From assembly GCA_963662155.1 (NCBI GenBank), contig OY759269.1, positions 15,884,763-15,948,762 on the forward strand: a stretch of 64,000 bases of DNA, written 5' to 3'. This DNA comes from Lamellibrachia columna (Eukaryota > Annelida > Polychaeta > Sabellida > Siboglinidae). The translations under genes and the position numbers were made by a program. This document shows positions 13,407-26,079 of this stretch, one piece after another. The notes beneath the pieces are model-generated. The model ran no database searches. It was not told where the DNA came from and worked only from the letters and a program-made list of their open reading frames with translations. How positions within the stretch are numbered: the stretch's first letter is position 1; each line of letters starts with the position of its first letter.

Positions 13407-13703
13407 CTCCCAGTGTTTATGATTATGGTGGGGGTCGGTCACAGAGGGTAACCTAGTGGCGGAGTGACCACCGATACCATGTGAATTGCATAGAAGACAG
13501 TAGTGGTACAGATAGTACTGGTAGTCGGTAGCTGATAGGCATGATTTACTAATTATGTATAAACACCTTTCAGGGGCCGGCATGCTTGTTGAAATTATTT
13601 GATGTATATTATTTTGATAATGTATGCTTGCCTAATTTCCTGCTATTTAATAAAAAAAATATAAATGTCATTCCTTGGCCAATTTCAATATACGCTGGTG
13701 TTG
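13407..13703. other. Inserted DNA between gag-like ORF and L2 relic
   Basis: No open frame. A GGTCGGTCAC / GAGTGACCACC imperfect inverted pair lies at 13,434-13,473. Confidence 0.4.
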
Positions 13704-15140
13704 TTATTTTGCATAGAGGATTAAGTGATCAATCGTATCGAAAGCAGCTGAGATATCTTGTAAATTGAGTGCTGTGACTTTGCCATTGTCCATGTTTTCA
13801 ACTATATCATTGTGTATCCGTTTCGGTAGAGTGGAATCGTTTATATGCAGACTGTAGATAATTTGATAAGTGATGGTTATAAATGTATTCAGGAATGCGT
13901 TTAGCAACAACGTTTTTCCAATATTTTTGACAGAAAACTGAAATTGGAGACAGTACGATAATTCTTTTGGCCATTTTTTACGCAAAGTTTGTTTTTTAAT
14001 TAGAGGATTTACAAGAGCTTGTTTGAAATCCCGTGGAACAAATCCACTCTGCATTGAAAGGTTTATAATAGTAGTAATGGGAAGATGAGTTGATTGATAA
14101 AACCTTTTAGTAGAAGTGTTGGAAATGGGTGAAGATCACACGATTTGTTAGGAGATATTTTTTTAAATAATAATGATAACTTCATTAGTAGTTGCAGGTG
14201 TGAAACACTGTAGTGTATTTTCAGAAAGTGGTGTTTCAGGGAAATCATAGTCATAAAAAAAATTACCGAGCAATCATATCTGTGAAAAAACTACACAGTG
14301 TATCCAGTGAAGAATGTTCTGGCAGTTATTTTAATTTCTGCCAATGTAGAATTGTGTGTATACTAATCAGACTTTGCTATTGACATCAAGTGATTGCAGC
14401 TGTTTAGTATATCGGGTCGATCAAGTAGAAAACGAGTTCGCCGCCAAATTCTTTCAAGATATCGACGACGATCCTTTGCTACAACAATTTCATGAGACAT
14501 CCATGGTGATGGAGGGCGAACTTGTACACTTTTGGTTTGTTTAGGGGCATGTTTATCCAGAAGTTTACTTAATGTTTCATGGTACTGATTAAGAAGTTCG
14601 CATAATGTAGATTTAAGTTGGATCAAAAGAGCGGAATTTGCTAGATCGTCATGAAGGGTATTTATGTTAATTTTATTTATTGGACGAAATGTGATAATTT
14701 TCGTTCTTTTCTATGTCTTGACACGACTTGCAACCACAAATCAATACTGACACAATGTTGATCTGATAAACCATCAGTAGGAAATATTGCCTTGATGTTA
14801 GTACAAGTAGATCTAGTAATAGACAAGTCGATCCATTGACCAAGAACATGTGTAGGAAATGAAACGTGTTGATGTAATGCATATGTTTGAAGGACATCCA
14901 TGAATGATTTAGTATATAGACTTGGTAAAATCAAGGTGGGTATTGAAATCTCCAAACATATAAAGGTCTTCTTGGAATTGTAAGATGGTTTCAAGGAAAT
15001 CCGGAAATTTATCAAACAAATTATTTATGCTTGCAGGATGATGGTAGATGCATATAAATTAGCAGATATGGATGAATGTATTATAACAATACATATTACC
15101 TCAAAACGTTGGTATTGGGGTGCATGGATAATTTCTACTT
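13704..15140 (-). pseudogene. L2-like LINE, endonuclease and N-terminal reverse transcriptase
   Basis: On the minus strand, 15,015-14,677 reads as apurinic endonuclease remnants (SFMDVLQTYALHQHVSFPTH, then GLSDQHCV, the SDH motif). Next, 14,626-14,363 is the linker (LLDKHAPKQTKSVQVRPPSP with PWMS and RRRYLERIWRRT). Then 14,254-13,704 gives the start of the polymerase (SPNKSCDLHPFPTLLLKGF, PRDFKQALVNPLIKKQTL, NGKVTALNLQDISAAFDTID, where the last contains the first catalytic Asp motif). Multiple stops and frameshifts make it dead. The polymerase breaks off at about 13,710; the 3' part reappears at 10,528-11,170. Confidence 0.75.
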
Positions 15141-15839
15141 TATATGTTTCAGGTACAAGGGGATTTTGGTATAGACAAAAATCATACAATTAGTAAAGTC
15201 CCAACAGAAAATTTAATGTGGTCTCTCTCCTGCGGTAGAAACTGATCACGAATCCACGTGTGGAAGACAAAGGCTGTTTATTATTATTGAACATCATGCA
15301 CGAGAAACACCTACACAAAATAATACAGCCAATTAACTGTTATTCATCACTGATGCAGCTTTCCCAACAAGACGTTTACAAATTTAGTTTTACAAATTAC
15401 TCAGCGCTCTTATTGATACTATTATTAAACTGTTGTTCTTAAATATTATAATAACTCTTTGTGACACGAACATGTCGTAAGGAGCTGAAACAGTGTGTTC
15501 GTAAAGTTTCTTTACTGCTGAGCATAAATGATCCCGTATCAACATCACGACAATTTCCAATATTCCTAAGATTTATTGTTGTTTATTAATAAGCGTTTTA
15601 ATTTAGTGTTGGGGAAACGAGTCTAAAATGCGTCAATTTAGACAAGTAATGTGGGAATAATAGGAGTACAAGCACAATACAACGGTGTTGCCACTAACAC
15701 GAAACTTCATTGTTTGTTTCTAAACAACACGTTCTACTGTAATTATATTATTTGTGGAAGTAAACACGGTGTCCATACGTTTATAATGCATGCATCTACT
15801 GGTGCAAAGTGCATCCATTTATTGGCTACCGACCAACAT

Positions 15840-16030
15840 CTAGACAATGACAGTGTCTGCGTCTTCTACGCCAACCTCCTCGACGATAATACGGACCGTT
15901 GCCACCCACCCGGTCCAGCTGTCGCCGACGTTGTGATCTTTCTGGTCCCACCCCACCCCATCCACAATATCGCCGACGTTCCAGGCAACGTACACATCGC
16001 CGGCAGCTATGCCTCGGCAGTAGCCTTCCA
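15840..16030 (-). CDS. CTHRC1-like gene, terminal coding exon (copy A)
   Basis: A minus-strand exon begins after a splice acceptor (TTTGTTTCAG, AG at 16,031-16,032) and reads VEGYCRGIAAGDVYVAWNVG to a TAG stop at 15,840-15,842. It includes STGW-like SWTGWVATVRIIVEEV. This matches the C-terminal part of collagen triple helix repeat-containing protein 1, where VEGLCEG.GAG..DVA.WVG and TGW.SVSRIIIEE are conserved. It joins in phase to the exon at 16,780-16,987. CTHRC1 is a secreted glycoprotein in vertebrates. No collagen repeats or upstream exons could be placed with certainty here. The paralogous exon at 48,618-48,808 is equally open, so both look functional, or only recently lost. Confidence 0.75.
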
Positions 16031-16334
16031 CTGAAACAAATAAACATTTTCGTTGTAGCAAGACTACCGTGTGATGTGTATGTTGTAGTTACCCACAATA
16101 GCACGTTTCTGTACATGCATGATCTATACATGCATGATATGTACGGATCAAGAAAGGAATAGGGGGAATTACATCGAACTATCGAAGAAACGGTACACGT
16201 GAGCGATAGAGTCTGCAGCTTACGCAAGCTGCCAGTCACGACTGCGAGAATCAATATTGAATCAGGCACGTCTATCACTACTACCACTACCACACCACCA
16301 CTATCAATACCACCACCACCACGACAACAACCAT

Positions 16335-16336
<2 letters not shown>

Positions 16337-16365
<29 letters not shown>

Positions 16366-16371
16366 TAATAA
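16337..16371. repeat. (TAA)n run abutting a SINE tail
   Basis: AATAATAATAATAATAATAA-type run at the 3' end of the minus-strand SINE. It is consistent with the SINE's own simple-repeat tail. Confidence 0.85.
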
Positions 16372-16706
16372 GGTAAAAGGTAAGTTCTTCTATAGCGCGG
16401 TATCCAGTCCTTAGGCTGCTTAAAGCGCTTCACACTTCACCCCCTGGCAGACCTTTTCATTACAAGGCCTTTTCAACTTATCTGGGAAGCATTCAGTCAC
16501 GCTGCAATTACTGCGCGAAGACTATTCGTTCACATGTCCACCACTGTTTGCATTGTCAGGTACTCATTTATACAGCTGAATGAACTGTGGCAACGTGGGG
16601 TGATCAAACTTGCCAACTCTTTCGAAGCGACCGCTGTGGGATTTTAAACCGTTTTCTCTCGGTTGAGAGCCCGACATTCTAACCGGTATGCTATCGCGCC
16701 CCACAA
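16372..16706 (-). mobile_element. tRNA-derived SINE, full length
   Basis: On the minus strand it starts with TGGGGCGCGATAGCATACCG (A-box-like region), has a B-box-like GGTTTAAAATCCC, and a body containing CACGTTGCCACAGTTCATTC. It ends with AAGCGCTTTAAGCAGCCTAA, then GGACTGGATACCGCGC and a TTATTATTG run. It lies in the intron between the two CTHRC1-like exons and is absent from the paralogous intron at 48,809-49,066, so it inserted after that duplication. Confidence 0.85.
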
Positions 16707-16779
16707 ATCACCTTTAGTGGTCTGAATGTTGTAAGTGAAGCAGATAAAATGTGTACGAGACCACTCTATGCCAACCCAC

Positions 16780-16987
16780 CATATGCTGGCCTGTGTATGT
16801 TGTTGGCTCCGTTACAAGCGTAGAGCTGTGTGTCAATGGTCTTCGGTTCGCTGCACTCCTTGCCATTGATAGTGAAGAACCAACGGCGACAAGAGCTGCC
16901 CTTTGGGCCGGTATCTATCAATCGCAAGTCGCCGTTCCACACGACTCGAAGCACAGTGTCATCCAGCTTCTTGACGAAATCACACGA
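16780..16987 (-). CDS. CTHRC1-like gene, penultimate coding exon (copy A)
   Basis: A 208 bp exon between acceptor TTTTTTTCACAG (AG at 16,988-16,989) and donor GTGGGT (from 16,779). It reads SCDFVKKLDDTVLRVVWNGD, then LRLID and SSCRRWFFTINGKECSEP, TIDTQLY and NNIHRPAY. This corresponds to the CTHRC1 region with W.V.Y.G.LR......CC.RW.FTFNG.ECS.P..I and INIHR. The following exon adds VEGYCRG in phase. The paralogous exon at 49,067-49,274 is also 208 bp, with no frameshift between the two, which argues for selection on both copies. Confidence 0.75.
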
Positions 16988-17039
16988 CTGTGAAAAAAAA
17001 AATGGGATATTAGCATTGACATATCGGTGCACTGATGAC

Positions 17040-18640
17040 AAACGTATTCTGTAAAAAAATATAGCAATAGATCACACATTGGACATTTTCTCCGATGGTT
17101 TTGGTACGTTTGCCATAAGCCAATAGAGAGCATTGTTAGTAAATTATTCAAGTAAAACTCCAAAGAACATCGGAAGAGAAGAAGACCACGGAAGAGCTGG
17201 AGTGACCAGATCAGAAGTGATACTCTGACCTTCCGCTGTTGACAGCAGAGCGGTTCGCAGTGAACAGAGCAGGATGGAGGAGTGCAACCTCGATGAGGAC
17301 AGAGAGGGTTCAATGTGACCTTTGAGTATATTTCAAGTAAGTCAGCAATGTACATTATTCATTCAGATACGCAGATGTCAGCGATCATAGGATCATCAGA
17401 TGTGTGGCATATTGAGTGGTGCGGAGGGGGCATTGGGCCATGTCCCTATTTGGCGCCAATACATGGCAGTGACTAAGCCTCCCCCTCCCCCTTTTTGTGG
17501 ATTCCCATTTGAGAGATCCTAGAAACGCCACTCGGTCAGATATAAAGCCCTCTTTAGCTTTGTAAAACAGATGATGAAAGTGATATCTTAAAACTGCGAG
17601 ACGCGGTCAGACTGATTTTCGAAGATATGATGGAGAGTAATCGACGAAGAGGAATGCCGGAAGGAAGATGATGGGACGACATAACGTAATGGACGAAGCC
17701 AGGGTGGAATGGAACATGAAAGTGAAAGATGCGTAGAATGGGAAATCATATCCAAAGAGTGGCGTCTTCTGCAAAAGGAGACATATATTAGAGACATATT
17801 CATTTTGGTAGTATCGACATTGCCTATGCAGATGGCACTGTTTTTCCACTATAACAAACATACGTACGAATGCAAGACCGTATTCGCCTTGATAATTCAA
17901 CCCTCGCCTTGAACACTGCTTCAGGTTGACAGCTAATCGGTTGTTTCCCCCAACAGCACCTGCAATGACATGAACAATGTAAAGATATGCTTTTATAATT
18001 TTAACATGGCATCCGGTCCTTAAGATCGCTCTGATTACTTTACACCTCACCACCTCTCACAGTCACTAATCGTCTTTGGAAGCAGCAATGTCAAGTTCAA
18101 AGAGACAGTCGAGTTGTATATCACGTAAGGAGACCACCACTTGCTCAAGGCGTACCTTCACCTTCATCCTTTGACTGGGACGGTCGTAGGGGAGCCATTT
18201 CCACATATTCTTCTCCAGCTTTGGCTTCTCGTGTACGTAGTACGATCGGTAAGCCATGCTTGGTCGATTCCTGTGTATTATCAAGCCAACTTTTCCTTGC
18301 AGGATGGTGTTTCAAATGATGTTGTGTCATTTGATGTTGCTAATCAAGGGAAGCATTAGTCGTTTCACCGTTGACAACAAGGTATCTTGCTTTCCATACA
18401 TATCTGGCTAGCAGCTCGTGGTACTTTTGGGTTTGCGCACATGGGTTTGCCTGCCCAGTCCATTTGTAACACTGCGATGCTGTATTAATTTCTCATGCCA
18501 TCGAAGTTGTGGGTAGCGGTACGTACTGCTGAAACGTACAGAAGGATTCAATCGACACCATTTTTGAAGACAGTCGATCCCTCCGTTCTGGTCATAGGTT
18601 TGTTCGTTCGAACGTAGCATAACCATAGACATAAAGAAAA
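17040..18640. other. Rest of segmental duplication A and adjoining non-coding DNA
   Basis: No further CTHRC1 exon was found. A weak, inverted SINE-tail fragment lies at about 18,005-18,030 (GCATCCGGTCCTTAAG), with a counterpart at about 50,420-50,445. Short frames here are not conserved with the second copy. Confidence 0.5.
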
Positions 18641-18734
18641 CACCCGTTAGTAAAACAAGACCGCTGAGCTCTTATCAGTTGACACATGATAAAGCGATGC
18701 AGGCATGGACCAGTGACATTCATGCTGCTGCACG

Positions 18735-19164
<430 letters not shown>

Positions 19165-19757
19165 TGTGTGCCGGTCTGAGAAAACCCGGCGGATGTCGCG
19201 TGACGCGATCGCGAGTAAAATCGTCATAATAGTAAAAATGCGTCACCCGGTCTATTTGGGGATTTCCTCATAATGTTTCAGCTAATATATTCATATATAA
19301 ACTGACAAAGCGGTTTTATGTAATTCTTAGTATAAGTTGTTCATTTCTGTGTTTTTATAACAATAGTATTTTGTAAGGATCGCGCAATTTCAAACTTCGC
19401 ACTGCGTTGCGGACGGTTACATGTTCTGAAAAGAACTTGCTATACCCATATATGGCATATCACTCTCAAGGTATTTTTAGCAGGTATCTACCAACCCGTA
19501 GTGCGCATGAATACATTGAGATGAGTTTGAGTGCGCAGGATTGTTATCGAAAGTTCTGGAAGTTTTGTTGTCGCGAGTTCGTTGTCAGATCGAAGTGTTT
19601 ACATAGATAGAATATAGTTTAGTTGGTTGTTTTTTTTGTGTAGTTTATATCTGTATATATTACAGAATTACGTAGCGTGGTGTATATAACTATTTCAAGT
19701 GGAATTACGCTTCCAGTGCGTGATTTTCGTCATTGTTTACGTTCTGCGAAAACCAAG

Positions 19758-21913
19758 ATGGCGGACGCATCGAAGCCGGACGATGTAGCTCGCTGTCTGA
19801 ACTCGTTGACGCTGCTAAACATGCGGAATATAGCAAGTGATGACGTTTTGTCGGACCTTGTTAACGACTATTTCGTCACTCGCCCGATCACTAACGATGA
19901 CGATGACTCTGATTTATCGGAGACTGAGTTGACCGAGGAGGAAAGCGACCCGGAGGGGAGTGGACCAGCAGGCCAGGCCCCGGCGGTGACAGCGTCACTG
20001 ACACTGACAGTACGACTGTCACTACTGACGACGACGACGGAGCTGCATTCGCTGGAGCTATCGAGAACTTGGCCGATGAGATCATGCCTCGTGGTAATGG
20101 TGATACTACAGAAACCGAGCCAGAATGCCAACTGACCTGCAAATGCAAGTTGTACGATGGCCAGCCTTGCCATGGGCGTTTCTCGGTGGATGAACTAGCC
20201 AATGTTCGCTTGCAGTTTCTCGGCATGACACATGATGAACTCGACATTGCGATCCTCGCCAAGCTGTCATGTGGAATGCACCTGTCATCGCTGACTACAT
20301 CGTCACGGAAAGGGCAGCAGAATGTTCGGAAGGCTCAACGGACCGATTTCTTCTATCACGGTTTCAGGGTCTGTCGCGACATCTTTCGATACATCCATGG
20401 TATCGGTCAAGACAAGCTGATAGCCCTGATGTCACACTACAAGACAGCTGGTGTGGAAGCCCGTGTTCACAAGAACAAGCGGAAGAGGCCGGTTCATGCC
20501 CTGAAGTATGAAGATACTCGAGCTGTCATTGACTTCATTGTGAACTATGCTGAAGTCCATGCTATCATCCTTCCCGGACGCACTCCAGGACACTGGAAGA
20601 CTGACGTAAAGCTGCTGCCGACCAACTGCACCAAGAAGACGGTGTACACTCAGTACTGTTGTGCTGTTGATGCTGCGTCTACACGCAAGGTGTCGCAGCG
20701 AACATTCCGCAGGCTGTGGCAGCAGCTCCTACCGTTTGTCACAACGATGCGACCAGCGACAGATATCTGCTGGTACTGCCAGAAAGGGGTGACGAAGCTG
20801 GCTCGTTCAGCGAATTTGCCCGACAGCGAGAAGAGTGCTGCTGTACGTGACTACGAGGAACATTTGCGGCGAGCCACTACAGAGAGATCACACTACACCG
20901 ATCTATGCAAGGTCGTGAAAGATGAGATGCCAGCTGACGTCACACTCGGTCAACACGCAGCATGCAGCTTTGCTGGGAGAAACCATTACAGTTTTGACTT
21001 CGCCCAGCAAGTGCATTTCCCATCTGACCCTCTGCAGCCTGGTCCGATTTATTTCAAGTGCCCGAGGAAGTGTGGTCTCTTTGGAGTGGCAAGCGAGGCA
21101 TTCCCCAAGCAAGTCATCTTCTTGATGGACGAGAGTGTCAACACTGGGAAAGGCGCCAATGTTGTAGTGTCGATGCTTCACTACTACTTCGAGCACTATG
21201 GCATTGGCGAGTGTCATTTGAACTTGCACGCGGACAACTGCAGTGGACAGAACAAGAACTCTTGTATGATGTGGTACTTGATGTGGCGAGTACTGACCGG
21301 ACGTCACGTGACCATCACTTTGTCGTTTCTCCTGACCGGCCACACAAAGTTTAGCTGCGACTGGTGCTTCGGACTTGTGAAGCGGCTGTTTCGAAAGACG
21401 AAGGTGGATTGTCTTCAAGATATCGCAACAGTTGTGGACCATTCGTCCGATGTCAACATTTCGCAGCTGTGTGTGACGGAAAACGGTGAAGTGATTGTGC
21501 CAACATTTGATTGGACGACGTTTCTGTCTCAGTACTTCCGCAAAGTACAGCACATCAAGAGTTACCACCACTTCCACTTTGCAAACGGGTCCACCAACAT
21601 CCGCGTGCAAGAGTTCATAGACAGCGCATTGATCGAGCAGCCACTCGTGAAGCAGCCATTGCAGAGTCATCATGCAATGCCCGAGATCATTGTGCCGAGA
21701 GGACTCGATGCGAAGCGACAATGGTACCTGTATGATGAAATACGGCCATTCACATCAGAGCACTGCCAGGACACGACAACACCTCTGCCTGCAGTTGCTA
21801 AGCCATCTAAGAAGACCACTGCATTGGTGTCATCAGACAACGACGATGACATACCACCACAACCCCCTAAGACAACCCGTGGGCGTGGCCGAGGCCGCAA
21901 AGCTACAAAGTGA
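19758..21913 (+). CDS. Uncharacterised cysteine-rich protein, candidate D-D-D transposase (copy 1)
   Basis: An intronless frame of 614 codons runs 20,069-21,913. An in-frame extension back to 19,928 and an acidic N-terminus (MADASKPDDVARCLNSLTLL..., from 19,758) in another frame indicate a longer protein with one frame change in the GC-rich run near 19,970-19,985. In the 614-residue numbering, a zinc-like cluster lies at 20-34 (CQLTCKC...C), a CWYC pair at 234-237, and YSFDFAQQVHFPSD near 310. Next comes FLMDES (D354), then LHADNCSGQNKN (D389), then FSCDWCFG (D431). A basic GRGRGRK tail closes it. Acidic residues after hydrophobic strands at this spacing suggest an RNase H-like fold as in DDE transposases; this is inference. 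It resembles metazoan proteins I associate with DUF7869. The start context AAGATGGCGG matches a YY1-type site. Confidence 0.7.
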
Positions 21914-22530
<617 letters not shown>

Positions 22531-23448
22531 ACCCGCTCTTCCAAAACCAGGCGGAAGTCGCAACTATCCATTTCGCGCTAGCAGCCAAAACACGAAGCTG
22601 GGTGTCACTTCGTCGATTTTGGAATTTCGATGGAAATGTACTGTTTGAAATATAAACTTTCATTTTGGAAAGTGTAAAGCTACAAAACATTATGTAATGT
22701 ATCGTTATGTAGTTTTATTCAGCACCCCTGTCTGATTTTTGCATAACAAAGGCGATCGAAAAGACAAAAGTAGCTTGATTTTAACGAGTCGCCGCGTTCG
22801 CTATTAGTGTGGCACCCCTGAATGGCATACGTCATTGGAAAGCCGGGGATCTCGTTGTTCCAGATATGTCGTCCCCGTTTATCAGGCTATTATTGTAAGC
22901 CAATCATAGCCGGTTATTCCGGCGTGGGTATTGTAAATACAACTAGATCTGCTTAGCAACGCCCATCACGTGACCGCAGGCTAATCCGTAATTCGCTAAA
23001 AACGATGTCACAGCTTGACCGATTTTCCAGATATTCGTAAACAACGTCGCCATTTAATTTTTGAGTGCAGAATAATCATAATATATCGTGTATCGTGATG
23101 GATCGAGCTGCAAAGGTAACGCAGTTGCTCAAAGAAGCTGCGAAGTGTGGTATAGGAGACAGTTCGGATGTGCGAGAAGTAATCGAAGATTACTTCTGTC
23201 AGCCTTCTTCGGAGTTTGACGACGAAGCCAGTGGTAGCGACATTGACGCGGGTGGGACTGACAGCAGTGATGCTGAATTGGATATATCTGGTCGTGCAAG
23301 TCCGATGCCATCTACTAGCACTGCTGGAAGGCATGATGATGACGATGATGACGACGACGAAGAAGAAACTGCCGCAGATGACACTCGTCGTGAAGAAGTG
23401 CATGCCATGGACAGAGCCATGGATTTGTTTGAAGGCCGTGGCTACGCG

Positions 23449-24020
23449 TACGTGAGCCGTATCTTTAGACCTCGAGTCTAAAAGTACGGCAGTCGTTCTG
23501 CGCATGCGCATACCTTTGGATTTCCGGTTACGTGAGCCGTATGTTTAGCTTAAATTCTAGAAGTACGGCAGTCATTGAGCGCATGCGCGTAATTTCTTAC
23601 GTGAGCCGTATCTTTAGCACTCGGTTCTAAACGTACGTGAGCCGTATGTTTAGTCACTGCTTTCGTTGTTGGCCTTCGTTCGTTGTTTCATACGCGAGCC
23701 GTACGTTTAGCATTCAGTTCTAAACATACGTGAGCCGTATTTTTAGCAAATTATTCTAGAAGTCCAGCAGGCAGGCACTTTGGTATTGCATTTTCTGTGA
23801 GCTATAATTAAAGATGTGTACATTGGAGGGAGCAGTACTTAATGGCTTCGATAATTAATACCGATTTTTTATGTAGACATTTTATGAATTTACTAGTATA
23901 TGTAATGTGTGTGTGCATGAGCATTTTAAACTGTAAATCACGGTTCTAAACGTACGTGAGCCGTATTTTTAGTCACTGCTTTCGTTGTTTCATACGTGAG
24001 CCGTATTTTTAGCAAACTTC
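23449..24020 (+). repeat. Subterminal repeats of the nested transposon
   Basis: The motif TACGTGAGCCGTATNTTTAG occurs at about 23,449, 23,529, 23,599, 23,633, 23,690, 23,727, 23,951 and 23,992, usually followed by a TTCTAAACG or TTCTAGAAGTAC block. Such arrays are candidate transposase-binding sites, given that the same motif forms the TIR. Confidence 0.9.
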
Positions 24021-25748
24021 TAGAAGTACAACAGGCAGACTCTTTGGTCTTGCATTTTTTTTAGCTATAATAAAAAATGTGTGTCCATGTTACATTGGAG
24101 GGAGCAATAATTAATACTGAAAGTGATTATATATAGACATTTTATATTTATCTACAGATATGTCGTGTGTGTGTGGTGGTGGTGTGTGGGTGGGGTGGGT
24201 GTGAATGAACACAAAGCAACATTGTAGTGAACAACCAAGATAGTTTTATTAACCATGCATAAATACAATTTAGATGGATGGATGCCTTGAATACATAATA
24301 CACAATTGAAATCCGGTTACACCAGAACATATTAGGGTTAACTAATAAGGCGATTTAATAAAAAATGGGCTCAATCCATCATCCTCTGATGTAATTAATA
24401 TACATGCTAATATGTTGGTAATCGTATACATTTCTATAGACAGTGTTAAACGTTTATATTATATGGTGCGCATGGAACATACTTAATTAAAGATGTTTCT
24501 AAATATCTTGCTCTACTAATAACGGAAATCCTGGCACATCATACTAAATTAATTATGTCAACATATTTTCTACATGCTAAAACAAAACACATGCACATGG
24601 AATATACCAAAATATGTGTCTAAATACCTTAGTATACCAATAACTGAAATCCTGGCCCATCATACTAAATTCATTCTCCAATGACATATTTTCTACATGC
24701 GAAAACCAACACCAAAATAGACAGTTCAAAAATAAAGTCTAATACTAATAACGTAACTCCTGGCACTGGATATCATTTCTACATGCTAACACAAAACTGA
24801 CATGGAACAGACATTGGTGAAGTGCTCAGCTATATCTACTTAGTACTGGGTTTAAATATAAGGACATCAATAAAATGTTTTTTACTATTGTTTGATTTGA
24901 CATGGAATGACCCTAATGTAAAACATTTCAACAGTGAACATGTAAAACACAGAACACACTAATGTAAAACATTTCTACATAGAACACACTAATGTAAAAA
25001 TGTACATGGTGCACTAATTAAAATATTCTCCATATGGCATCTGTTACTATAATGTACTAATATACTAACTAATGTGTATGGTGTGTATATGCATGTATTG
25101 TGTTCACGTGCTGTACATGCATGGTAATATGTATATATGGCAGACACTGAAGTGTTGATGTGTCACTTGAGCTGTTTGGTTGATGCGCTGCAGTTCACCG
25201 AACACACGTCAACCTATTAACATAAAGTGCAAACACCTGGCAGTAATATGGAAAGGCGATAGTCAGACAGAAAGAAGACAATGTGTGTAGATCATTGATG
25301 GAACTATTGATCAGAGTGAGATGCTGCATGGACGATAAAGTAAACAGTGTAGTTGAATGAAATGATAGAGAAAAGAAACAATGGAAAAGGTTGAATAGTA
25401 TGTGATGATTAGACAGAAGAAACAGAATGTTAGCAGAGTGTTAGTACATGGATGTGATATTGCATATGGATGTGATATTGCACTATTTGCATATGGATGT
25501 GATATTGCACTATTTGCACATGAATATGATATTGCATATTTACATATGTATATATAATTTTTATTTTATATATACACATATTACATACTATTTATAGCTA
25601 TATACACATTCGTAGGTCGATTCTATTAAGCCCCCAAACAGTCGCCCATCTACAGATGATGAACAACCCAAGTCAAAACCTTCAAATGCCAGGGTTACTT
25701 GTATTTGACCAGTCATGGTATGTGTGTGTGTGTGTGTGTGTGCGTGTG

Positions 25749-25785
<37 letters not shown>

Positions 25786-25914
25786 GCGCGCGTGTGTGTG
25801 TTGATTTGTTAGATATGTGGAAACCTTCCCTGTCATGCCTCACACTCCAGAGCCAGTTTCCTTGGTGTATGTGCTTGTTCTTTGACAACACATTGATATT
25901 ATCACATATATGTA
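24021..25914. other. Non-coding interior of the nested transposon
   Basis: AT-rich, with two diverged tandem blocks around 24,500-24,800 (AACGGAAATCCTGGCACATC and related), GGATGTGATATTGCA repeats at 25,450-25,535, and a GTGT/GTGC microsatellite at 25,720-25,800. No transposase core is visible on either strand. Confidence 0.6.
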
Positions 25915-26075
25915 TGACACCCATTACACATCCAGGTTGTTCTTAGGTGCTGTAATGATGCCCATACATCTGCCATGAAACCAATCAAGGCAAGCATCAC
26001 ACCCTACTGACAAACCACCATCAACATTCCCGTCACATACCTTACATTTCCACACCCCATTATGTGTGACCTTAC
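25915..26075 (-). pseudogene. PHD finger of the nested MULE-like element
   Basis: The minus strand reads NGVWKCKVCDGNVDGGLSVG, then CDACLDWFHGRCMGI. After a one-base frame change near 25,930 it reads WMCNGC. The C-x2-C, C-x2-C, W-F-H-x2-C and W-x-C-x2-C spacing is a PHD zinc finger. In related animal MULEs a PHD finger can sit at the C-terminus. Here it follows almost directly after the N-terminal DNA-binding exons, so the catalytic and SWIM parts appear deleted. Confidence 0.7.
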
Positions 26076-26079
26076 CAAC

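Larger units (their letters stand above)
15230..18070. repeat. Segmental duplication, copy A
   Basis: Collinear with 47,400-50,470. Matching blocks include 15,235-15,365 with 47,405-47,565, 15,600-16,040 with 48,400-48,815, 16,770-17,000 with 49,060-49,290, 17,200-17,300 with 49,540-49,620, and 17,620-17,950 with 49,985-50,350. Copy A contains a SINE (16,372-16,706) absent from copy B. Copy B contains a LINE 3' end (47,572-48,110) absent from copy A. Confidence 0.85.

Noticed and set aside
15826..16365. 179-codon minus frame across the CTHRC1-like exon
   Set aside because: It is in a different frame from the exon and runs through the SINE-side microsatellite; the splice-defined exon explains the region better.
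20903..21721. 272-codon minus-strand frame
   Set aside because: It lies wholly inside the copy 1 gene on the opposite strand and has no recognisable domain, so it is a shadow.
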